NCBI GenBank assembly: GCA_035501735.1
Contig: DATJVR010000074.1
Coordinates: 29,207-93,206, forward strand
DNA: 64,000 nucleotides
Reading direction: 5' to 3'
Source: PNAI01 sp035501735
GTDB taxonomy: Bacteria; Pseudomonadota; Alphaproteobacteria; Rhizobiales; Xanthobacteraceae
Shown: in pieces, positions 16,876-29,114 of the stretch
Layout: every line of letters starts with the position of its first letter
Numbering within the stretch: position 1 is the stretch's first letter
Made by a program: the position numbers and the translations under genes
The notes under the pieces: generated by a model
Databases searched by the model: none
Seen by the model: the letters and a program-made list of their open reading frames with translations, nothing else
What the model was told of the DNA's origin: nothing

Positions 16876-19101
16876 TCACGTCACCGACCGAAGCTGCGGC
16901 GACGGCTTCGCCGTAACGTCGTTGGGCTTATCGGCCGCCCCGACTTTTTCGTATGAGCCGGCAATCAGGTGATCGCAGCGCGTCCACCCGTCGGCCTTGT
17001 CGAGCAAGGTTTTGAAGCGTGCGGCGCGATCCCCCATGAACGTGCGCGCGAGCGCCTGCGGATCTTCATGCGAGGCAAGCCACAAGCTCACGTTGGGAAG
17101 GTGCGTCGCTCTCTCGGCGATCGCAAAGCCCTCCGCCTGATCGATCTCCGCCAGCACGACGTTGTGCCGTTGCTCCTGGCGGCTCTCCGCCTGATCCATC
17201 ATGTCGCTGGCCTTGCCGATCCAGCTGCCATAAGCGCGGATCAGATGCACGCGTCTTAACACATAGCCGGCCGCCGCCAGCATCTTGGGGAGGTCGGCGG
17301 TCTCTTTGCGGCGCTGCTGCTTGTCGCTTTCGGGCAGTTTCTCCCAGTTGACCAGCAAGGGATTGTGTCGCTTGGCCTCGCTCCGCTTTGGCCCGTAACG
17401 CCAGCCCAGCAGCCTCCGCTCGATCAGCCACCGGCGATGTTCGAGCCGCGCCAGCAGGTCGCATTCCTCCGGCGTCAATTCGACCACGATCGGATCCTGC
17501 GCTGCGCCCTTTTTCAGCCCGAGCGCTTCCATGCGCGAAAGCTCTTCCATGCGCAGGCCGGCCTGCGCGAGCTTGATCGGCAAGTGGTCGCACGCACGTC
17601 GGTTCGACATTTTGTAGAATTCCGGAAGCTCCGGCCATGGCCGGTTCGCCGGTGCATCATGACGTTCCGGCGGCAGCGTCCTGCGATATTCGTCGTGCCA
17701 GGCGCGTGCGAGCTTGTCGGTTGCGTCATCAATGGAAATTTCGCGGCTCAACAGACTTTCGAGCGTGCCGAAGCCTTTCAGCCGGTCGGCGATCGGAACC
17801 ATGACCTCGGTCGAAGCCGCGTAGTGCCCCAATCGATTGTGGTGCGCAAGGCGCACGTAGATCGGTACATGGTGCTGATCGTGAGCGTCGAGCAAGCGCC
17901 GCATTTCCATGCCGACGAAAAGATCGTCCAGATCCTCCGGCAGACAGGTCACCACGGCCATCAGCGGCTCGTCGGCAATCTTTTCCGCAACCACGGCCCA
18001 ATCCTTGCTCTTTTCGGAAACAAGATCGGCTTTGATGAATTCGATATCGGCAAACTCGCGCGCCGCCGGAGTATTGGAGGTGAAGACCTCCGCCACCTCC
18101 TCGGTGGCCCGATCGATGGCTATGATCCGCATGCGTTGACCGAGCGCCGTCGGCGCCGTGCGGAGAAACTGCAATGCCACGGTGCGCCCCATCTTGCCGA
18201 AGCCGATGACAACCAATGCGCCGGCCGCGAGCTCGGGCGCGATCGGCAGCGGCATGTCTTGGAGCAGGAGCCGCGCGCTGTTTTCGTAGGCGTTGAACAG
18301 CCGCACCTCGACGTCGAACAATCCAAGCGCGTGGTTTTCCTGGCTGTGCATTTTGGCGAACAGCCAGTCGTTGTCGATCTCGGTGAAGATGGTTATGCGT
18401 CGGCGCGCGTTGATCGGCAGCGTGTCATGGAAATCCCGCAGCCGCATGGTGATTTCGATATTGCTGGCGTCGTCGCCGGTCGCCACCACGATGGCGCGGG
18501 CCCGGCCGAGCCCCGCGATCTTCATGATGCCTTCGTTCTTGGGATCGCCTGTAATGACCGGAATATTGAGCTTCTCGCAAGTCGCGGCGTTGATCTCCAC
18601 TCCGACCGGATCGATGACGACGAGGCCCTTGAAGTGTTTTCCGTCGTGCAGGTTCTGGATGATCTGCATGGCGGTATCGCCAAGACCGCAGATGACGATG
18701 TGGTCCTTCTGCCGGCCGGCCATCATGATGTGAAGGTCGCGCCGCACCTTGTTGTAGAAGAGTTTCAGCGTCGCGCCGATGGCGGCGAAGATCGCGATGC
18801 CGGGCATCGCGATCTGCGCGATGACGAGCTGCCACGGATCCGGCGGCGTGGGCGGATCGCGGAAGAACGTGAAATCTCCGATGCCGCGCACCAGATTGAA
18901 TGTCGCAATCAGAACATGCCAGCCGTTCTGCAGATGGCACTGCGCGTCCTTGCTGTAGTAGGGGATCTTCTTGGTGACGTCGGCTGGGTCCGGAATGAAC
19001 GTGAAGGAGCATTCCCAAAAGCCCCAGAAGCCGAGGGCGAACGCGACGATTCCCACGATGACAACGATGACCACATCGCCGCTGGCGAAAATCCTGAACA
19101 T
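16876..19101 (-). CDS. Two-TM channel-like protein with two TrkA-N domains and an RyR domain
   Basis: A 741-residue protein. TM1 is near residues 7-30 (VVIVVIVGIVAFALGFWGFW), a pore-like loop follows at 55-80 (LIATFNLVRGIGDFTFF), and TM2 is at 89-112 (LVIAQIAMPGIAIFAAIGA). Two Rossmann TrkA-N/RCK domains follow, at about 130-230 (HIVICGLGDTAMQII) and 290-420 (ALVVIGFGKMGRTVALQF). Residues 498-600 match the RyR domain (LEHRRWLIERRLLGWRYGPK; HNPLLVNWEKLPESDKQQRR). The layout suggests an ion channel or transporter subunit gated by NAD(H) and by a ligand bound at RyR. The canonical K+ filter TVGYG is absent. RyR domains in bacteria are predicted nucleotide-ligand sensors. Confidence 0.85.
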   Translation of the reverse strand: MFRIFASGDVVIVVIVGIVAFALGFWGFWECSFTFIPDPADVTKKIPYYSKDAQCHLQNGWHVLIATFNLVRGIGDFTFFRDPPTPPDPWQLVIAQIAMPGIAIFAAIGATLKLFYNKVRRDLHIMMAGRQKDHIVICGLGDTAMQIIQNLHDGKHFKGLVVIDPVGVEINAATCEKLNIPVITGDPKNEGIMKIAGLGRARAIVVATGDDASNIEITMRLRDFHDTLPINARRRITIFTEIDNDWLFAKMHSQENHALGLFDVEVRLFNAYENSARLLLQDMPLPIAPELAAGALVVIGFGKMGRTVALQFLRTAPTALGQRMRIIAIDRATEEVAEVFTSNTPAAREFADIEFIKADLVSEKSKDWAVVAEKIADEPLMAVVTCLPEDLDDLFVGMEMRRLLDAHDQHHVPIYVRLAHHNRLGHYAASTEVMVPIADRLKGFGTLESLLSREISIDDATDKLARAWHDEYRRTLPPERHDAPANRPWPELPEFYKMSNRRACDHLPIKLAQAGLRMEELSRMEALGLKKGAAQDPIVVELTPEECDLLARLEHRRWLIERRLLGWRYGPKRSEAKRHNPLLVNWEKLPESDKQQRRKETADLPKMLAAAGYVLRRVHLIRAYGSWIGKASDMMDQAESRQEQRHNVVLAEIDQAEGFAIAERATHLPNVSLWLASHEDPQALARTFMGDRAARFKTLLDKADGWTRCDHLIAGSYEKVGAADKPNDVTAKPSPQLRSVT

Positions 19102-19252
19102 TTCCGAGCAACCTGTCCCACGCGCGATCTCGTCGCGCAGATTGTTCCGCTGAATTTAGCCTTTCACCCCATCCGGCATCAAGAAAGGCAATGCCCCCCG
19201 CGGCCAAGCGAAGGCCGGCGGAGGCAGCCTTGCGCGACACTTTGCTGCCTAT

Positions 19253-20176
19253 TCAGCGTTGCGCGCCCATCCGGTGCAGTTTCAGCACCGCATAGACCGC
19301 TTCGCTCGTCGGTACCGGCACTTTGAGCTCGCGGCCGAGCGCCACCACCTTGCCGGTAAGCCAGTCGAGTTCCAGCCGATTGCCGCGCTCGAGATCATGC
19401 GCCATCGACGCTTTGAAACTCGGCGGTGCGCTCTCCGCGAATTTTTTCTGTTCGTCGAAGAAATCAACCGGCAGCACGACGCCCTTGGCGCGGGCCACCG
19501 CAATGACCTCACGCATCAGGTTGAACAACAGCGTGCGGGTGTCCGGATCGGAAAGAATGGCGCCGAGTGGCGCCCGCATGGCGCTGGTCGCGCCCGCGAG
19601 CGCTGCAAGAAAGACGAATTTCTTCCACAGGTCGACCTCGATCTGGTTCGACTCCTGAATGTCGATGCCCGCCCGCTGCGCGGTCTCGATAAATCGCGTA
19701 AGCGCCGCATCGGCTCGTCCGTCGATCCGCCCGCAGCGCAGCCGCGCGAACGGACTGGTATGGCTGATCACGCCGGGGGCCGCTATCACGGTCGCGATAA
19801 AGGCGAGACCGCCCACCACCCGGTCCTTGCCGAGAATCGGTGCCAGTCGCTCTACGCTGTCGACACCGTTTTGCAGCGTAATCAGCCGCGTCGCTGGCCC
19901 GACCAGCGGTCGCGCCTGTTCGGCGGCTTTCTCCGTGTCCCACAGCTTGACGGCAAACAGCACGATGTCGACCGCGCCCACGCGCGCCGGATCGTCGGTG
20001 ACCTTGACATCCTTCAGATGCAGATCGCCGAGCGTGCTCTTGATTGTCAGCCCATTCTTGCGGATGGCATCGAGCTGCGCCCCGCGCGCGATGAAATGGA
20101 CCTCATGCCCGGCAACCGCTAACCGCGCTCCGAAATAGCCGCCGACCGCCCCCGTCGCCATGATCGCGATGCGCAT
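19253..20176 (-). CDS. 2-dehydropantoate 2-reductase family protein
   Basis: A 307-residue ketopantoate reductase (PanE/ApbA fold). It has an N-terminal NADP-binding Rossmann motif GAVGGYFGARLA, although residue 8 (MATGAVGG) replaces the common G of GxGxxG. The ITLQNGVDSVE segment carries the catalytic Asn region, and the C-terminal helical domain contains the catalytic Lys in NQIEVDLWKKFVFLAALA and the RGNRLELDWLTGKVV Glu/Asp. True PanE makes pantoate for coenzyme A. Paralogues in catabolic settings reduce other 2-oxo acids, and panB/panC are not adjacent, so I leave the symbol empty. Confidence 0.85.
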   Translation of the reverse strand: MRIAIMATGAVGGYFGARLAVAGHEVHFIARGAQLDAIRKNGLTIKSTLGDLHLKDVKVTDDPARVGAVDIVLFAVKLWDTEKAAEQARPLVGPATRLITLQNGVDSVERLAPILGKDRVVGGLAFIATVIAAPGVISHTSPFARLRCGRIDGRADAALTRFIETAQRAGIDIQESNQIEVDLWKKFVFLAALAGATSAMRAPLGAILSDPDTRTLLFNLMREVIAVARAKGVVLPVDFFDEQKKFAESAPPSFKASMAHDLERGNRLELDWLTGKVVALGRELKVPVPTSEAVYAVLKLHRMGAQR

Positions 20177-20246
20177 CGCGTGGCCTCCCCATCGTTGTCC
20201 GGGCGCGATCTAATGCGGTTGGAGCAATGAGGTCCAGAGCCTGCCG

Positions 20247-21074
20247 TTAATCGGCCGCACGCTCGGCGCGCATGCGGGTTGCTCCGGTTGTGCCCGCGTC
20301 CGTGATGTGACGGCCGGCATCCGGCAGAACCACGACTTTCGTGCCCACCGGTGCGCGGTTGTACAGGTCGATGACATCTTCGTTGAGCATGCGGATGCAT
20401 CCGCTCGACACATGCTTGCCGATGCTCTCGGGCTCGCTTGTTCCGTGAATGCGATAGAGCGTGCCGGCGAGATACATGGCGCGCGCGCCGAGCGGATTGC
20501 CCGGGCCGCCCGCCATGGTGCGCGGCAAGTACGGCTGCCGATCGATCATCTCGCTTGGCGGTATCCAGTCTGGCCATTCGCTCTTGCGCTCGATCCTGCG
20601 CGAGCCCGACCAGGTAAAGCCCTCGCGCCCTACGCCAATGCCGTAGCGGATCGCCAGGCCGCCGCCGAGCACGTAGTAGAGATAGGCGTGCGGCGTATCG
20701 ATCACGATCGTGCCGGCCGCTTCGCGCGTCGGATATGAAACCACCTGCCGCCGGAATTGCGCCGGCACCTCCGCCGCGTCGTTGTCTTCGCTGATGGATC
20801 GGTCGAGCTGCGTTTTGTCATCGCGCTCGTCATCCCAGCTATCATCCAGCGGCTCCTGCATCACCTGATCGTAAATGGAACGCGGAGCCGCATCCGGATA
20901 GACCGAACGCGGCCCGACCCCGGGATAGGCCGCCTGCGGCGCGCCACCCGGAATCGAACCGGGAGGCCGCGGCGCTTCGTCATAGATCGAGAATGTTTGG
21001 GCAAAGCCGGGCGCGCCGCCGGACAGCAGCAGTGTCAGCATCGAAATCGTGCAAAGGCCGCAGAATTTGCGCAT
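20247..21074 (-). CDS. L,D-transpeptidase (YkuD domain)
   Basis: A 275-residue exported enzyme. The start is the ATG giving MRKFCGLCTISMLTLLL with a signal peptide ending near GFAQ. A Pro-rich linker (PRPPGSIPGGAPQAAYPGVG) precedes the YkuD domain, with IVIDTPHAYLYYVLGGGLAI and the catalytic block IHGTSEPESIGKHVSSGCIR (His and Cys in SSGCIRM). These periplasmic enzymes form 3-3 cross-links or attach outer-membrane proteins to peptidoglycan, which matters in Rhizobiales where L,D-cross-links dominate. It lies near two other wall-active genes (GH25, MltB-like) but in a separate transcription unit. Confidence 0.9.
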   Translation of the reverse strand: MRKFCGLCTISMLTLLLSGGAPGFAQTFSIYDEAPRPPGSIPGGAPQAAYPGVGPRSVYPDAAPRSIYDQVMQEPLDDSWDDERDDKTQLDRSISEDNDAAEVPAQFRRQVVSYPTREAAGTIVIDTPHAYLYYVLGGGLAIRYGIGVGREGFTWSGSRRIERKSEWPDWIPPSEMIDRQPYLPRTMAGGPGNPLGARAMYLAGTLYRIHGTSEPESIGKHVSSGCIRMLNEDVIDLYNRAPVGTKVVVLPDAGRHITDAGTTGATRMRAERAAD

Positions 21075-21146
21075 GCCATATCCAAGGTTTTTCGCCCTCT
21101 CGGCGAATAAACTTTTTGAATCGCACCCGGGTTCCCGCCGCAAACA

Positions 21147-21647
21147 TTAACGCTTGCGGTCCTGATGCCATCCCACCACGGCATCGGGCGCCGCATCGGT
21201 GGAGGCGAAATAAGGCTTTATGTCGATCAATGCCGTGCCATCCACGCAATCCAAGCCGGTCACGGAGAGCATGTTTCCGTCGATCCGCAGCAATCGCACG
21301 ACGCTCATCGCGATCGGATTTGGTCGCACCGGCGAGCGCAACGCGAAGCTGCCGCGCCGCTCGTCATAGTGTCGCGGCGCCTGCACCACGAGATCGCGCC
21401 GTGCCTGGTCCATCCAGTACAGCACCACGAGATGCGAGCAGGTCTCGACGCCCTTGAGCGCCTGCGCCCAGCGCGAGTCGACTTCGATGGTGCAGACCTC
21501 GTTCGATTCGCGGCCGTTCTTCGGGCAGTCCTGGCGGCGTTTCCATGGCGTGTGGATGCGGCCGACGAAATAAAGCGAGGCATCGAATCGGTCCGGCAGC
21601 GCGACCGCGATTTCGCCCGCGCGGATCCCATACGGCTCGTCGCTCAT
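21147..21647 (-). CDS. trmO: tRNA (adenine37-N6)-methyltransferase TrmO (TsaA family)
   Basis: A 166-residue protein of the TsaA/TrmO beta-barrel family. Diagnostic segments are VGRIHTPWKRRQDCPKNG, TCSHLVVLYWMDQARRDLVV and ALRSPVRPNPIAMSVVRLLR, then DGTALIDIKPYFASTD. E. coli TrmO uses SAM to N6-methylate t6A37 in tRNA-Thr. The gene is divergent from the sahR-like regulator, and the SahR-like palindrome lies in their shared intergenic region. A link to SAM metabolism is therefore plausible but unproven. Bacterial proteins of this length are single-domain, as here. Confidence 0.88.
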   Translation of the reverse strand: MSDEPYGIRAGEIAVALPDRFDASLYFVGRIHTPWKRRQDCPKNGRESNEVCTIEVDSRWAQALKGVETCSHLVVLYWMDQARRDLVVQAPRHYDERRGSFALRSPVRPNPIAMSVVRLLRIDGNMLSVTGLDCVDGTALIDIKPYFASTDAAPDAVVGWHQDRKR

Positions 21648-21764
21648 GCCTGCCTCCTCGGCCGTTCGTGCGATCTGAAAACATCAATCTTATCAATTGG
21701 CTCAGGCCGGGTCACCGCATTTACCCAGTATGTAAAGCAACCTTGAATTAACGGGTTTAAGCGT

Positions 21765-21782
21765 ATAAAGATATCTTTATAT
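21765..21782. promoter_or_regulatory. SahR-like operator of the methionine operon
   Basis: A perfect 18-bp palindrome, TATAAAGATATCTTTATA, begins 42 bp before the regulator's ATG at 21807. From memory it agrees with the reported SahR motif (AT-rich with an AAAGATATCTTT core). The ArsR-methyltransferase encoded next to it would bind here and derepress the operon when S-adenosylhomocysteine accumulates. Confidence 0.75.
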
Positions 21783-21806
21783 GATGGGACGAAGCCCATA
21801 AGACCG

Positions 21807-22805
21807 ATGAGCCGCATTGCCCAACTGCCTTTTAGTGCGCTCAACGCGGCGCTCAAAGCCGCCGGCGAGGCAACGCGATTACGCGTGCTCGTGCTGTTGT
21901 CCGAAGCCGAGCTCACCGTCTCCGACCTCAAGCAGATTTTGCGGCAATCGCAACCTCGTATCTCGCGCCACTTGCGGCTGTTGGTGGAAGCCGGATTGAT
22001 CGAGCGCTTTCGCGAGGGCTCGTGGGCGTTCTTTCGTCTGGCTGAACGGGGTGGCGCTGCCGAGCTTGCCCACGCGCTCATTTCGCGGTTCGACCCGGCC
22101 GATCCGATCCTGACCCGAGACCGCGAGCGGCTCGCCGCGGTACGGGCGGCGCGCGCCGCCGCCGCGCAAGACTACTTCCGCGCGCACGCGGCGGAATGGG
22201 ACCGCATCCGCAAGCTGCATGTCGCCGATGCCGCGGTTGAAGCCGCGATCAGCGATGCGCTCGCCGAACGTCCGTTCCGCAATCTGCTCGATCTCGGCAC
22301 CGGCACCGGCCGGATTCTCGAACTGTTCGGGCCGAAGATCGAGCGCGGCCTCGGCATCGATCTGTCGCTCGACATGCTGGCGCTGGCGCGCGCGCGCATC
22401 GAGCGCGCGGGGCTGAAACATTGCAGCGTGCGGCAGGGCGATATCTATGACCTTGCGCTACCCGCCAATTCGTTCGATGCCGTCATCATCCACCAGGTGC
22501 TGCACTACCTCGACGATGGCGCCCGCGCGATCCGCGAGGCCGCGCGCGTGCTGGAGCCCGCCGGGCGTTTGCTCGTGGTCGATTTCGCCCCGCACGATCT
22601 GGAATTCCTGCGCGACGAGCACGCCCATCGCCGCCTCGGTTTTGCATCCGAGACGGTCGCGCAATGGATGACCGCCGCCGGGCTTGAACTCACCATGCAT
22701 CGCAGCCTGCCGCCCGAGCCCGGCTCGGAAGGCAAGATCGCCGTCTCGCTCTGGCTCGGCCGCGACCGGCGGGCGGCGAAATCGTCCCTGCGGGAAGTCG
22801 CATGA
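21807..22805 (+). CDS. sahR: ArsR-family regulator fused to a SAM-methyltransferase-like domain (SahR-like)
   Basis: A 332-residue fusion. An N-terminal ArsR winged helix (residues 5-90: AGEATRLRVLVLLSEAELTV, SQPRISRHLRLLVEAGLIER) is followed by a class I methyltransferase fold (motif I FRNLLDLGTGTGRILELFG; later DAVIIHQVLHYLDDGARAIR). In the SahR family the methyltransferase fold is a SAH sensor, not an enzyme. The gene heads an operon with metF (4-bp ATGA overlap) and metH, behind a perfect operator-like palindrome. This is the arrangement expected for autoregulated, SAH-responsive control of the methyl cycle. No arsenic-type Cys motif is seen. Confidence 0.85.
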   Translation: MSRIAQLPFSALNAALKAAGEATRLRVLVLLSEAELTVSDLKQILRQSQPRISRHLRLLVEAGLIERFREGSWAFFRLAERGGAAELAHALISRFDPADPILTRDRERLAAVRAARAAAAQDYFRAHAAEWDRIRKLHVADAAVEAAISDALAERPFRNLLDLGTGTGRILELFGPKIERGLGIDLSLDMLALARARIERAGLKHCSVRQGDIYDLALPANSFDAVIIHQVLHYLDDGARAIREAARVLEPAGRLLVVDFAPHDLEFLRDEHAHRRLGFASETVAQWMTAAGLELTMHRSLPPEPGSEGKIAVSLWLGRDRRAAKSSLREVA

Positions 22806-23707
22806 GCGCCATCGCCACGAGAGCAAGCCGTTTTGCCGGCAAGCCGCGCATCGGCGTCTCCTTCGAATTTTTCCCTCCGAAGACGGAGGAAATGGAGAAG
22901 ACTCTCTGGGAATCGATCGAGCGCCTCGCGCCGCTTGAGCCCAATTTCGTTTCCGTCACCTATGGCGCCGGCGGCTCGACCCGCGAGCGCACGCACGCCA
23001 CGGTTCGCCGCATATTGAGTGACACCGCGCTCACGCCCGCCGCCCATCTCACCTGCGTCGCCGCGACGCGCGCCGAGGTCGACGAGGTGATCCGCGCCTA
23101 TCAGGCCGCCGGCGTGCGCCACATCGTTGCGTTGCGCGGCGATCCCGACGGCGGGGCAGGGGCGCGTTACGCGCCGCATCCGGGCGGCTACCGGAACGGC
23201 GCAGATCTCGTCGCCGGCATCAAATGCATCGCCGATATCGAAGTCTCGGTTTCTGCCTACCCGGAAAAACACCCCGACAGTCCCAGTGTGGAAGCCGACA
23301 TCGACATGCTGCAAGCGAAAGTCGACGCCGGCGCGACGCGCGCCATGACGCAGTTTTTCTTCGAGAACGATCGCTATTTCCGCTATCTCGATCGCGTGCG
23401 CGCCCGCGGCATCAATATTCCGATCGTGCCGGGCATCCTCCCGGTGCAGAATTTCAAGCAGACGAAAAGTTTCGCCGCGCGCTGCGGCGCCTCCGTGCCG
23501 GCTTGGTTGGCCGAGCGTTTCGAGGGTCTCGATGAAGACGTGGCGACGCGCAAGCTCATCGCTGCTGCGGTCGCGGCCGAGCAGGTGCTCGATCTGGTCG
23601 ACCGCGGCGTCACCGATTTTCACTTCTACACCATGAACCGCGCCGATCTCGTCTACGCCATTTGCCATCTGTTGGGACTGCGGCCCGCGGGGAAACAAGC
23701 AGCCTGA
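22802..23707 (+). CDS. metF: 5,10-methylenetetrahydrofolate reductase MetF
   Basis: A 301-residue FAD-dependent TIM-barrel enzyme that reduces methylene-THF to 5-methyl-THF, the methyl donor for MetH encoded next. Hallmarks are GVSFEFFPPKTEEM with the catalytic Glu, SVTYGAGGSTRERTHATV, the HIVALRGDP flavin loop, VSAYPEKHPDSPS, and MTQFFFENDRYFRYLDRVRA then VPGILPVQNF. The length is typical of bacterial MetF. Its ATG overlaps the sahR stop, with GGGAAG as ribosome-binding site. It ends 15 bp before the inferred metH start. Confidence 0.95.
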   Translation: MSAIATRASRFAGKPRIGVSFEFFPPKTEEMEKTLWESIERLAPLEPNFVSVTYGAGGSTRERTHATVRRILSDTALTPAAHLTCVAATRAEVDEVIRAYQAAGVRHIVALRGDPDGGAGARYAPHPGGYRNGADLVAGIKCIADIEVSVSAYPEKHPDSPSVEADIDMLQAKVDAGATRAMTQFFFENDRYFRYLDRVRARGINIPIVPGILPVQNFKQTKSFAARCGASVPAWLAERFEGLDEDVATRKLIAAAVAAEQVLDLVDRGVTDFHFYTMNRADLVYAICHLLGLRPAGKQAA

Positions 23708-23722
23708 TTACGGAGCAATCCC

Positions 23723-27451
<3,729 letters not shown>

Positions 27452-27470
27452 CAAACCTGGGAAAGCAAAA

Positions 27471-27496
27471 GCACCGGAGAGTTTCCCCTCCGGTGC
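27471..27496 (-). terminator. Intrinsic terminator of the small membrane-peptide gene
   Basis: Nine-bp arms GCACCGGAG and CTCCGGTGC enclose an 8-nt loop. On the minus strand the stem is followed by TTTTGCTTT, whereas on the plus strand no T run follows. It therefore serves the small gene at 27547-27627 and probably not metH, which it nevertheless follows by 19 bp. Confidence 0.7.
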
Positions 27497-27546
27497 CGAA
27501 CCTTTAAGCGCTGTTTGAATCCTCGGCGTGTGGCCGACACCCCTAC

Positions 27547-27627
27547 TCAAAACAAAAATAGGATTGCGCCGACGAAGATGATCGCCGCGCACGCAGCCAG
27601 CACGTTCAACTTCACTGCAATGCCCAC
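27547..27627 (-). CDS. 26-residue single-pass membrane peptide
   Basis: A GTG start is preceded by GGGAGG with 8-10-nt spacing. The peptide begins MGIAVKLNVLAACAAIIFVG and continues AILFLF before a TGA. One hydrophobic helix fills residues 7-26, with a single Lys at the entrance. A TATAAT-containing AT-rich stretch (27742-27767, also an AAGTTA/TAACTT dyad) lies about 120 bp upstream, and a minus-strand terminator lies 50 bp downstream. Very short Rhizobiales proteins with the KLNVLA...FVGAI pattern are familiar to me from genome annotations, but no function is known. The remaining intergenic DNA to 27848 holds a GC-rich hairpin (CCCGCC/GGCGGG) near 27706. Confidence 0.65.
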   Translation of the reverse strand: MGIAVKLNVLAACAAIIFVGAILFLF

Positions 27628-27848
27628 GTTGCAGGCCTCCCTCAACGTTGACGTGAACAAATATTAACAGAAGGGTCAGGGGGGCCCAAGGGCCAAGCGT
27701 GCTCCCGCCCCCGAAGGCGGGATTATGGCCAGATTTCATATAAGTTATTGAAATTATATAGTAACTTTTCAACATCAGGGAATAATGCGGCGCTCTCGTA
27801 CGACCGGAAGTGGCAACTTCGAGGTGAAATCATGTCGGCTCGGCAATC

Positions 27849-29114
27849 TCAGCGAGCGAGCGCCTCCTCGACAAAGCGCGCGGCCTGCAGCGTCGCATGA
27901 TCCTTTCCGTACCGGCCAACCACCTGGACGCCAAGCGGAAGTCCGTCGTCGCTCGCCAAACCCGGCACGCTGACGCAAGGCGTGCCCATCAGAGTCCAGA
28001 GTCGGTTGAAGGTCGATGAGCCGGTCGAACCGAGCCCCCGAGGCGCGGCTCCTGGCGCCGACGGTGTCAGGATAACGTCGATCTCCGACATCAGGCCGAC
28101 CATCGCCTCACGCGCACGTCGGCTGGTGCGGCGCGCGCTGTCATAGGCTTCCGCCGTTACCGCAGCCGCGCGGTCGAGCAGGGTGCCGAGGTTCGGTCCG
28201 ATACGATCGCGGAAATGGTCGTATTCGTAAGCGAGCGAGTGGAAGCCCTCGTAATCATGGATCGTGCCATGGGCCTTGAAGGCGTCTGCACAAATTTGCG
28301 GCAGTTCGATTTCAATCACACCCGCACCTGCCGCCACGGCCGAGCGGGCCGCGATCTCAAGCGCGGTTATCATGTCGTCGCTCGCTTCCGGCCAGGGAGG
28401 ACGCCTTAAGACTCCGATCCGCGGCGTCGGCGGTGCGGTGCCTTCGACGCGCAGCGGACGTTTGGTGATGGCCTCTGCCGCGAAGGCCACATCGGCAACA
28501 CTTGCAGCGAAGAGACCCACGGTATCCAGGTGCCAGGAAAAGCATTTCATGCCGACGGTCGGGATCAAACCGAACGACGGCTTGAAGCCCGCGACCCCGC
28601 AATAGCTTGCCGGCCTGATGACCGAGCCGCCGGTCTGGCTCCCGAGCGCGACCGGAAACATGCCGGCGGCCACGCCCGCGGCCGAACCGGAGGATGAGCC
28701 GCCCGGTGTGTGCGCGAGATTATGCGGATTGCGTGTCAGGCCCGGATCGAGATGCGCGAATTCGGTCGTGACGGTCTTGCCGATCACGATGCCGCCGGCG
28801 CGCCGCACCAACGATGTCGCGGCGGCGTCCGCTGCCGGCTGATGGCCGACGTAGATCGAGGAGCCGTATTCGGTCGGCAGGTCGGCGGTGTCGAAAATAT
28901 CCTTCAGGCCCACCGCCAGCCCATGCAGCGGCTGTGACGCGAGTGCCGCTCCGCGTTCGTCCGCCGTCCGGCGCGCCCGTTCGAGATCGAGCACGGCGAA
29001 GGCGCCGACCTCCGCTTCCCGCGCTGCGATCGCTTCGGCGCACAGCTCCAATGCCGCCGCGGGCGTGAGGTCCCCCGCCTCGATGCGGCGAGCCAAGTCG
29101 AGGGCAGAGAGCAT
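27849..29114 (-). CDS. Amidase signature family hydrolase
   Basis: A 421-residue amidase. The frame is open much further upstream, but the start MLSALDLARRIEAGDLTPA overlaps the DUF2798 stop (TGATG). The catalytic Lys lies in LAVGLKDIFDTADLPTEYGS, and the Ser-cisSer pair lies in HTPGGSSSGSAAGVAAGM followed by LGSQTGGSVIRPASYCG. Length is short for GatA (about 480), and no gatB/gatC is adjacent, so it is a catabolic amidase rather than part of the tRNA amidotransferase. The substrate is an unknown amide. It is translationally coupled to a small membrane protein. Confidence 0.88.
   Translation of the reverse strand: MLSALDLARRIEAGDLTPAAALELCAEAIAAREAEVGAFAVLDLERARRTADERGAALASQPLHGLAVGLKDIFDTADLPTEYGSSIYVGHQPAADAAATSLVRRAGGIVIGKTVTTEFAHLDPGLTRNPHNLAHTPGGSSSGSAAGVAAGMFPVALGSQTGGSVIRPASYCGVAGFKPSFGLIPTVGMKCFSWHLDTVGLFAASVADVAFAAEAITKRPLRVEGTAPPTPRIGVLRRPPWPEASDDMITALEIAARSAVAAGAGVIEIELPQICADAFKAHGTIHDYEGFHSLAYEYDHFRDRIGPNLGTLLDRAAAVTAEAYDSARRTSRRAREAMVGLMSEIDVILTPSAPGAAPRGLGSTGSSTFNRLWTLMGTPCVSVPGLASDDGLPLGVQVVGRYGKDHATLQAARFVEEALAR

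Noticed and set aside
17365..19326. A 653-codon open frame on the plus strand opposite the TrkA/RyR gene
   Set aside because: It is the antisense shadow of a GC-rich gene, has a His/Asp/Arg-biased composition without domains, and the minus strand encodes a well-defined protein.
22802..23707. Possibility that metF and the MTHFR-like gene at 51083-52006 are recent duplicates
   Set aside because: The two proteins share only short motif blocks, so the second is an anciently diverged family member and not a recent copy.
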